Shown here piece after piece: positions 41,424-48,722 of a DNA stretch of 48,722 bases. Origin of the DNA: Tubiluchus corallicola (taxonomy: Eukaryota; Priapulida; Priapulimorpha; Priapulimorphida; Tubiluchidae). Position 1 is the stretch's first letter. Every line of letters starts with the position of its first letter. The notes beneath the pieces are model-generated. The model saw only the letters and a program-made list of their open reading frames with translations, did no database searches and had not been told where the DNA came from. The stretch covers positions 42,501-91,222 of the forward strand of contig JAQGDQ010000826.1 in the NCBI GenBank assembly GCA_030141605.1, written 5' to 3'. The translations under genes were made by a program, and so were the position numbers.

Positions 41424-41605
41424 CCACGCCCCTCCCTTTCTCGAAGAAACCCCTACACCCCTTCTCGTGAAGCCGCCCCCTGACGGCAATCAACTTTACA
41501 GTTTTCCAAGCAAAAGTCAATTAAACTGACTCGTGCGCGCAAGGTGTTACGATATTGTAAAGCCAGCGTCAAGTGAACCGTGACGTCATTGGCGCTGTTT
41601 AAAGG
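41424..41605 (+). promoter_or_regulatory. Likely core promoter of the 41664 gene
   Basis: Between a locally GC-rich stretch and the ATG there are three recognisable motifs: a CACCC/GC-box-like CCACGCCCCTCCC at 41424, a perfect palindromic CRE (TGACGTCA) at 41581, and a TATA-like TTTAAAGG at 41598, about 66 bases before the ATG. The spacing would put initiation near 41625. Motif matches alone are weak evidence. Confidence 0.4.
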
Positions 41606-41663
41606 TAGGAAGAGGTAAAGTTTGTCAGCAGTCGTCCCAAGTGAAGCCAGAAATCTTGTCATC

Positions 41664-41759
41664 ATGTCTCCCGAGTGTAGTGCACCTGTAGCAGCTCTAC
41701 TCACCTGCATTATTCTTAGCACCGTTGAAGGTGCACCATGGACACAACAAAGAAACAAG
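41664..41759 (+). CDS. First coding exon of a secreted protein, signal peptide (partial gene)
   Basis: An ATG at 41664 opens 32 codons that end exactly at a strong donor, AACAAG|GTAAGA, in phase 0. The peptide MSPECSAPVAALLTCIILST is followed by VEGAPW, a normal signal-peptide layout: short N-region, hydrophobic core, small residues before a likely cut after VEG. The sequence upstream contains CRE and TATA-like motifs. I found no second exon between here and the window end; the candidate intron contains a pogo MITE, SINEs and arrays. The mature protein is unknown, so no function is given. Confidence 0.55.
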
Positions 41760-41862
41760 GTAAGATTTTTTACCCTCATTATATATAAAAACAATTCTAA
41801 ACTGAAGTATTCAAAATTGGCCTTGTTTAAGCAAAATCTCAAGCATATATCATTATAAATTA

Positions 41863-42322
41863 CCGTATTTTCCCGTGTATAAGAGACCCTTTTTTGCTCA
41901 GAATTTTCACTTTAAAAATAAGGGGTCTCTTATACATGGGAGTAAGTCTTTTCAATAAGATGCATAAATTGTGACACTAATGATTTTAAAGAAATAAGTG
42001 CTCTACAAGTGCCTCAAGGCATGGAATGGTGTAAAGCCAGAGGTCATTATTAAATCTTTCAAGAAGTGTGGCATCTCCAATGCCATGGACGGCACAGAGG
42101 ACAATGCCATTTTTGAGCAGAGTGACTCCTCTGATGATGAACTGGCTGGAATTGCTGAAGGTCTGACTCCAGTTGATATTTTTGATGAGAGTGATGAGGA
42201 ATTTAATGATTTCTATGATGAATAAAGTTATTCATTACCAAAAAACTTTTTTCCAGAATTTTTGCCTAAAAATCGAAGGGGTCTCTTATACACAAGGGTC
42301 TCTTATACACGGGAAAATACGG
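41863..42322 (+). mobile_element. pogo-like MITE with transposase tail
   Basis: Perfect 27-base terminal inverted repeats beginning CCGTATTTTCCCGTGTATAA, flanked by the TA target dinucleotide on both sides. Inside is a 74-codon frame ending at 42225 with SFKKCGISNAMDGTEDNAIF and a run of Asp/Glu to the stop. This is the C-terminal end of pogo/Tigger-type transposases. The DDE domain is deleted, so the copy cannot move itself. It lies in the presumed first intron of the 41664 gene. Confidence 0.85.
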
Positions 42323-42401
42323 TACTTATAAAACAGGGCATTTGTTACTCGAGTAGAAAAGTCTGAGAATTATTGCTGTGAAAATTGTTTCCCGGTAAGG
42401 A

Positions 42402-42644
42402 ACCAGACAGTTTAGTCTAGTGGTAAAGTCGTCTGGGAGGTCGTGAGTTCGAACCAGCGGCCGGGTCATACCAAAGACTTTAAAAATAATACCTGCTGTT
42501 GCCCTGCCTGACGCGTGGTATTTAGGGTAAAAGTGGGGTAATAATAGTCTCTGTTATGTAGTTGTAGGTTGTTATTTACAGTCGGCGATGATAGCTCTTT
42601 GAGCTAATGTTAATTGTTCACCCAAAAGCCGACTTTAAATAACG

Positions 42645-42675
<31 letters not shown>
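42402..42675 (+). mobile_element. tRNA-derived SINE, plus orientation
   Basis: Same family as 1507-1781: AACCAGACAGTTTAGTCTAG with A box, GTCGTGAGTTCGAACC B box, a shared body that ends GCCGACTTTAAATAACG, then an (ATT)n tail. It has a short deletion between the two promoter boxes relative to the other copy. It sits in the presumed first intron of the 41664 gene. Confidence 0.87.
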
Positions 42676-42676
<1 letters not shown>

Positions 42677-43386
42677 AGGGAATCAAACTTCAACAGAATG
42701 TATCTAGGCTTCTAGCAAACACCAAAATTTATCAGTAAGAGTAAAAAAAATAATGATCATTGATTAATAATATTATGCTACTTAGTGCGTTTAATGTCAG
42801 TAGCGATTAGTTTTAAGGTAAAATGAACGGTCTAATGGCCATGGCGCGTGCTTCACTACAGATTTAAACAACATAGTAAGTGGTCAGTGTATGATTCTTG
42901 ACGGACAGTCAAATCAATATAGTTGAACTGTTATACTGCAGTCAAACATGGCTAAAACACCTGACTCTCCAGTATCTCAGTAAAGAGACATACATACATA
43001 ATAGGCTTTCTATTAAATTATCAAATTTAAATACATATTAGATAGTTCAGTCACTTTAATGGCATCTATCTACCTAAACACAAATTAATTAATGATTTAC
43101 GTAACTTAATTTCAGTTCGCTGTCGAGAAAAAACTGTTTCTATATGAAATATATTTCACAAGGTTTTCCACCTGAGAAAAAAACATTTTGTGGTGACAGA
43201 TATGCCACTGTGAGTGTTGATAACCAAAGTTATTTCTAAAACTTCATACCACGTGGACAAAATTTAATGAATCATTACAATGTGAAAGCCAGAAAAATAA
43301 ATTTGAATGAAATTTAGTCTCTTTCAAGACACCGAAGGTGTCATTAATAATGAATTTATGCTATAACCCCAATAAACGAGCTCAAG
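42676..43386. other. AT-rich DNA, nothing recognised
   Basis: No exon or repeat partner seen between the SINE and the RTE-derived element. Confidence 0.5.
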
Positions 43387-43402
43387 GAACCATTATTCAC
43401 AT

Positions 43403-43917
43403 CCTTCTTCTTCTTCTTCTTCTTCTTCTTCTTCTTCCCAGCTTCTCCCTATGCGGGGTCGCCGTTGTGAATGAGTCTTCTCCACGCATTCCTGTTGTTG
43501 ACCATCTCTTCATTCATGTCTTCCCTTCCCACATGATCTTCACCGACTCTTCTTTTCAGGTGTCCATACCATCACAATCTTGCGAGGCTTCCACTATTTT
43601 TACTGTTCCTCTGATATGATTATTTCTAATTTTATCTCTTCTTGTTATTCCCACCATCCATCTCAACATCCTCATCTCCACCACACCCATTTTCTTCTCT
43701 TCGGTCTTCTTTAGAGAAGCTGCTTCCAGCCCATAGATTAGAGCGGGTCTGACCACTTCTTTGTGGACTTTCCCTTTAAGTCTCACCGACTCATTCATAG
43801 AAGGTTTTGGCGCAGTTTTTACAGGCGGATGCCCTTCCTGACCCTAACCCTCCCTATTTATCCGGGCTTGGGACCGGCACTGAGTTGGGCTGGCTTGTCC
43901 CCCCCCCCCTGTGGCTA
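43403..43917 (-). mobile_element. RTE-derived short bipartite element, inverted full copy
   Basis: It has the same layout as 12114-12634, including the same junction between the 5' leader and the reading-frame end, with a (GAA)n tail on the minus strand. Flanks GAACCATTATTCACAT (43387-43402) and GAACCGTTATTCACAT (43918-43933) match at 15 of 16. Since two separate insertions share both ends and the junction, the short form itself is the mobile unit. Confidence 0.85.
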
Positions 43918-44065
43918 GAACCGTTATTCACATTACTACCTGTTAAATGGAAGAAAAATGATATTTTAAAGTATACCCCCCCCCCAAAGAACTTTCCATA
44001 CAAAGTTATAATCTTACTTAGCATAATTATTTATGTAATTGCAAAAGAAGTTTCTTAGGAATTTA

Positions 44066-44408
44066 GAATATTTGCGCCACCTGGTAAAATGGCACTGTTG
44101 TGCCATCCCAGCGTGCACCACTGATTCACCAAAAAACATATTATTGATCTTGCTGACATGATAAAGTAATTTAAGCTTTTGTTCAGTTAGTGAAATATGT
44201 TCTACGAAAGCCCTGATTATTTTTTCAACCTGTTTGTAAATTTGTTTCATGCGACTTACCACCAATATGGCTGCAACTTATCACGCGGGTTTAAATTTAC
44301 AAGTTTCATACACCGTTACTGCTAGTGCAAGCCCTGTATGCAATAAGGCAGTAAGACGATTTTCAAAGTTTATTTATGAAGAGTGTAAACAATTTCTTGT
44401 GTTTTAAT
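44066..44408 (+). repeat. Dispersed TTAA-ending family, copy 3
   Basis: Aligns with 1-374 throughout: AATATTTGCGCCACCTGGTA at the start and ATTTCTTGTGTTTTAAT at the end. It lacks open frames. Confidence 0.6.
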
Positions 44409-44428
44409 TGGTCTTGCCTAAAAGGTGT

Positions 44429-44583
44429 TATTATTGTTGTTGGCATCCTTCTGTCTCGGAAGACAATGGAGTGACAACCGATCCTTGAACCACTGAAATG
44501 GCCTCTCCAGGGCGCACGCCTGGGCAAGATGTATGGAGATCCCGAGTTGCCCAGACAACAGGAACCCCTCTCTTCCTCCCTGG
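44429..44583 (-). mobile_element. Second 3' fragment of the 5S-headed SINE
   Basis: Repeats the 3' end of the adjacent element on the same strand, with an internal deletion of about 70 bases, and ends in its own GCCAACAACAATAATAAC tail. It may be a tandem duplication or a truncated independent insertion. Confidence 0.75.
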
Positions 44584-45098
44584 TGTTGTTGCTGTTGGCA
44601 TCCTTCTGTCTCGGAAGACAATGGAGTGTGCGCCAAGAGAGTCAGTTATTGATCACATTGATGGAGCTGCAGCGTCGACTGTGGCTGAGCAATCCTATCC
44701 TTGAACCACTGGAGTAGCCTCTCCAGGGCGCACGCCTGGGCAAGGTGTATGGAGATCCTGAGTTGCCCAGACAACAGGAACCTCCTCTCTTCCTCACTGA
44801 TGTAGTCCAAAGGAAAGCGGAGCAATACGTTTGGCACCAGGTTGGCTGCAGGAGCTGCTGGAGTCAGTGAGCATGCTGTACTGGTCCGCCTTCGGGGCTC
44901 CACTCCTGATTTGGAAGGTTTCCCCCTCTACACATGGCTGTTGGGTCACTTGACCTCCTCGCCCTCACCTGTGCTGCTCCTCCGCCTAGTGTCGAGATAC
45001 AGTGTGGGCATCTCGCAAGCCTACAGCACTTGGTATTCCTAGGCGGTCATCCATCCAAGTACTAGCCAGGCTCTACGTTGCTTAACTTCGGTGATCAG
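44584..45098 (-). mobile_element. 5S-headed SINE, 5'-truncated copy
   Basis: On the minus strand, 45098-45017 matches about the last 82 bases of 5S RNA and the rest matches the body at 8412-8839. About 38 bases of the 5S head are missing; a 20-base tandem array begins exactly at the break. The 3' tail reads GCCAACAGCAACAAC. Confidence 0.85.
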
Positions 45099-45943
45099 TA
45101 GTAAATAAACGTCAACAGTAGTAAATAAACGTCAGCAGTAGTAAATAAACGTCAATAGTAGTAAACAAACGTCAACAGCAGTAAATGAACGTCAACAGTA
45201 GTAAATAAACGTCAACAGTAGTAAACAAACGTCAACAGCAGTAAATAAACGTCAACAGTAGTAAATAAACGTCAACAGTAGTAAATAAACGTCAACAGTA
45301 GTAAATAAACGTCAACAGTAGTAAATAAACGTCAGCAGTAGTAAATAAACGTCAACAGTAGTAAACAAACGTCAACAGCAGTAAATGAACGTCAACAGTA
45401 GTAAATGAACGTCAACAGTAGTAAATGAACGTCAACAGCAGTAAATAAACGTCAACAGTAGTAAATGAACGTCAACAGTAGTAAATGAACGTCAACAGTA
45501 GTAAATAAACGTCAACAGTAGTAAATAAACGTCAACAGTAGTAAATAAACGTCAACAGTAGTAAATAAACGTCAACAGTAGTAAATAAACGTCAACAGTA
45601 GTAAATAAACGTCAGCAGTAGTAAATAAACGTCAACAGTAGTAAACGAACGTCAACAGCAGTAAATGAACGTCAACAGTAGTAAATGAACGTCAACAGTA
45701 GTAAATGAACGTCAACAGTAGTAAATGAACGTCAACAGTAGTAAATAAACGTCAACAGCAGTAAATGAACGTCAACAGTAGTAAATGAACGTCAACAGTA
45801 GTAAATAAACGTCAACAGTAGTAAATAAACGTCAACAGTAGTAAATAAACGTCAACAGTAGTAAACAAACGTCAACAGCAGTAAATAAACGTCAACAGTA
45901 GTAAATAAACGTCAACAGTAGTAAATAAACGTCAACAGTAGTA
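45099..45943. repeat. 20-base minisatellite, about 42 copies
   Basis: The unit is AGTAGTAAATAAACGTCAAC with GTAAATGAAC and GTAAACAAAC variants arranged in recurring blocks. It starts at the truncated 5S head of the neighbouring SINE. Confidence 0.96.
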
Positions 45944-47544
45944 CTAAATACCTATATTTTTCCAGATATCTGTGAAATTATGGAATAATAAGAATTAGTA
46001 ACTCATTACAATATATATATATATATATATCTCCTTATTCAGATGATTAATGGTTATTGCAATAAATCGATTTAAATTAAAAATTTAAAATTCATTAACG
46101 GCAGCCTAAATATAGCAACAAAGGCACCTCCGCGTAGTTTATATATTCTGTTATAATTAACTAATGCATAATTTTAGTTACAACGAATTTGTGTATTGAC
46201 TTGTAGCTGTCATTCATTGTCAAGTTCGCACAACGATGGCTTCAGTCTTTTCAAAGCTCTACTAAAGTGCGTCACTCGCTAATAGCTTTTGTAAGTTCTG
46301 TTAACGTTGTGCCGTTACGCCATTAAAATATATTATTGTTCAGATATCAAAGAGATAGTGACTGAAAAATGAAAGACGTTCACGCAAACTGATCACACTG
46401 AAGTTTCCAACGAGGATCGAACGTTACTTAGTCGACTGAATGTGTTTTAAATATGTGTAAAAGCGAGATGCTCACATTATTATCTCTGGTTTAGAAAAAG
46501 AGGTCACAGACCCGCAAGAGAAATGGCAAGCTTCACTTTCAGCAAAAGTGCAATTAAAGCCACTCGCTTTTGCAGTTTTTCACCGAACAATAAGCAAGCT
46601 TTCCTTTCCATTAAGCCCAGGGTTGCACGGGACCGGAACCCTTTTGCGACGATCGAAAATTCCAACAGCCGCCAAAAAATTCTCGCGACTGTGTTTTACC
46701 TCAAATCATTCGCATAAAGTTCTAAATAATTTCGAGTGATTTTCGTCACTTTTTTTGCAAATTTCGGGCTTTTTTCTCGAGCGCAAATATCGCAGGAAAT
46801 TCGCACGGCATGTTTGCGTATATTTGGCGACTTATGCGACAGGGCAAATGTTTTTTATCATGTTGCCTATTGCGTATTGGGATAATTTCACGAACATTTG
46901 ACAGAATTTTCAGGAAAAGAAACGCGGGACGGCCGAGGATCTTGAAAAATGTCGCAAAATGTTGAAAAATAGTCGTAAAGTCATCGCAGCATTCTCAAAA
47001 ACGTTTCAAAGTGTTGTCCAAGCTGCTTTGCGAATCTTAAAATTGTTGAGGAATAATTGGCAACACGTTTGGCGCCCGTTCAAACATCTTTACGACACTT
47101 TGGTGAAGTTTCGGCGAGATGGCGATTTTCCAACTCCCAAACATTGAACATCTCAAAGATTTTTGCTGAAGCCAGCCATTTTTTAGCGACGACGGCAAAT
47201 AATCGTCAAATGTTTTGCGAAAATTTGGGGATGTTTTAAAGCACATTATCGAAGCGAAACACTGGCTATAGACAAAAACAAGATTAATGCCGGATTCCTC
47301 TTATACAAAAGGCAAATATTTTTCTCACTAAACTGCATAATCATGATTTATAACCACCTGATCACAATGTAGTATTGTATATTGTATAATTAAATATTGT
47401 ATACTGTTATAATGTGTAAAAAATCCAAATGAGATAAAATTGAAATCCAATCTTATCTAATCTACCACTAGCTATCAGTGAAGGTGGACAGCAAAAAAAT
47501 TGAAATTCAACAAGCTGAAAGAAATTCAAAATTACAACACCTTC
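45944..47544. other. Intergenic or intronic DNA, nothing firmly recognised
   Basis: AT-rich at first, then from about 46500 to 47250 a segment with more CG dinucleotides (TTTCGGGCTTTTTTCTCGAG, GCGAGATGGCG). It may be an old transposon, but there is no second copy here and no convincing frame. Confidence 0.4.
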
Positions 47545-48508
47545 TGCCAGCTTTTATACCTGAATAGCATAGAATTAAACAACCTAGGAATAGCAACAAA
47601 GCATGATAACCATGATATGATGATGGTGATGATGATGACGATGATGATGATAATGGCAATGAAGTGAATTAAAATGCAACCATACTTTTTGCTAGCTTTT
47701 ATACCTAAATAGCATAGAATTAAACAACCTAGCGATAGCAACAAAGCATGATGATGACGATGACGATGATGATGATGGCAATGAAGTGAATTAAAATGCA
47801 ACCATAGTTTTTGCTAGCTTTTATACCTAAATAGCATAGAATTAAACAACCTAGCGATAGCAACAAAGCATGATGATGATGATGGCAATGAAGTGAATTA
47901 AAATGCAACCATAGTTTTTGCTAGCTTTTATACCTAAATAGCATAGAATTAAACAACCTAGCGATAGCAACAAAGCATGATGATGATGATGGCAATGAAG
48001 TGAATTAAAATGCAACCATACTTTTTGCTAGCTTTTATACCTAAATAGCATAGAATTAAACAACCTAGCGATAGCAACAAAGCATGATGATGACGATGAC
48101 GATGATGATGATGGCAATGAAGTGAATTAAAATGCAACCATAGTTTTTGCTAGCTTTTATACCTAAATAGCATAGAATTAAACAACCTAGCGATAGCAAC
48201 AAAGCATGATGATGACGATGACGATGATGATGATGGCAATGAAGTGAATTAAAATGCAACCATAGTTTTTGCTAGCTTTTATACCTAAATAGCATAGAAT
48301 TAAACAACCTAGCGATAGCAACAAAGCATGATGATGATGATGGCAATGAAGTGAATTAAAATGCAACCATACTTTTTGCTAGCTTTTATACCTAAATAGC
48401 ATAGAATTAAACAACCTAGCGATAGCAACAAAGCATGATAGCCACGATATGATGATGATGACGATGGCGATAATGATAATGGCAATGAAGTGAATTAAAA
48501 TGCAACCA
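47545..48508. repeat. Tandem repeat of ~110-140-base units with GAT tracts
   Basis: About eight units share TTTTTGCTAGCTTTTATACC, AAATAGCATAGAATTAAACA, ACCTAGCGATAGCAACAAAG and GGCAATGAAGTGAATTAAAA. Unit length varies mainly in the GATGATGACGATGAC stretch. Confidence 0.95.
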
Positions 48509-48722
48509 GTTTTAAAATGATTAAAAATAAATCAGTTAACTAACTTGTATAATTTTGTTAAATGCTGTTCGAATGTCATGTTTCAGGCCAGCAGGATTTT
48601 TTTGCTTGTCACTTTGTCACAGCATAATTAGATAATGCTAAAACATAGATGAAAGGTAGACATTAGCGGCATGTCGTAAAGAAAATGATGCGGATGGATA
48701 ATTAACCCTTTTGAGGCAGAAG

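Noticed and set aside
41108-41489. Minus-strand frames with a signal-like MSLTLLLLMAFMSH segment, as a candidate 5' exon of the CUB gene
   Set aside because: No usable donor follows the hydrophobic segment and the phase cannot be linked to exon 1.
46523-47246. Short frames of 60-69 codons on both strands
   Set aside because: No domain, splice-site or repeat support; several overlap in competing frames.

Overview
This is an AT-rich, intron-rich metazoan window; everything about it (GT-AG introns, tRNA- and 5S-headed SINEs, RTE-type LINE ends, hAT, piggyBac, pogo and TTAA-type MITEs, many minisatellites) says invertebrate animal rather than microbe. I cannot name the species from sequence alone. 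A marine invertebrate such as a tunicate or mollusc is a guess.

The main gene is on the minus strand and runs from at least 37824 down to 2230, leaving the window at the left. I could chain 20 exons (3350 coding bases, about 1116 codons) with no internal stop and with every donor and acceptor agreeing in phase. They encode nine complete CUB domains and the start of a tenth. A long uninterrupted row of CUB domains is the layout of cubilin-type endocytic receptors, so I call it a cubilin-like multi-CUB protein. The 5' end (signal peptide, any EGF region) is not identified to the right of 37824, and the 3' end lies left of base 1. Most domains use two exons, split between the C-terminal and N-terminal halves; the first domain uses three.

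A second gene seems to begin on the plus strand at 41664: a 32-codon first exon with a signal peptide, a good donor, and a CRE plus TATA-like motif just upstream. Its later exons were not found.

The rest is introns and intergenic DNA filled with repeats. Tandem arrays make up very roughly a fifth of the window (2.4-3.2, 3.8-4.1, 5.9-6.6, 7.6-8.3, 11.2-11.8, 16.7-17.3, 25.0-25.3, 28.4-30.9, 34.7-34.9, 35.6-36.2, 37.1-37.6, 38.0-38.5, 45.1-45.9 and 47.5-48.5 kb). Transposons with visible target-site duplications include three hAT MITEs, one piggyBac-like, one TTAA/Kolobok-like and one pogo-like MITE, a 5S-headed SINE, and two full copies of a short RTE-derived bipartite element.

The most interesting structure is an inverted duplication of about 635 bases (18385-19017 against 21295-21934). 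One arm covers exon 12 with its splice acceptor and the other lies antisense in intron 8, so the pre-mRNA can fold back on itself around exons 9-11. Other points of interest: a MITE whose 55-base internal repeats resemble a degenerate hammerhead ribozyme, a TTAA MITE carrying an ATG-to-donor exon-like segment, a CUB domain that has lost both cysteines of one disulfide, a probable GC-AG intron, and transposons sitting within about 20-100 bases of splice sites.
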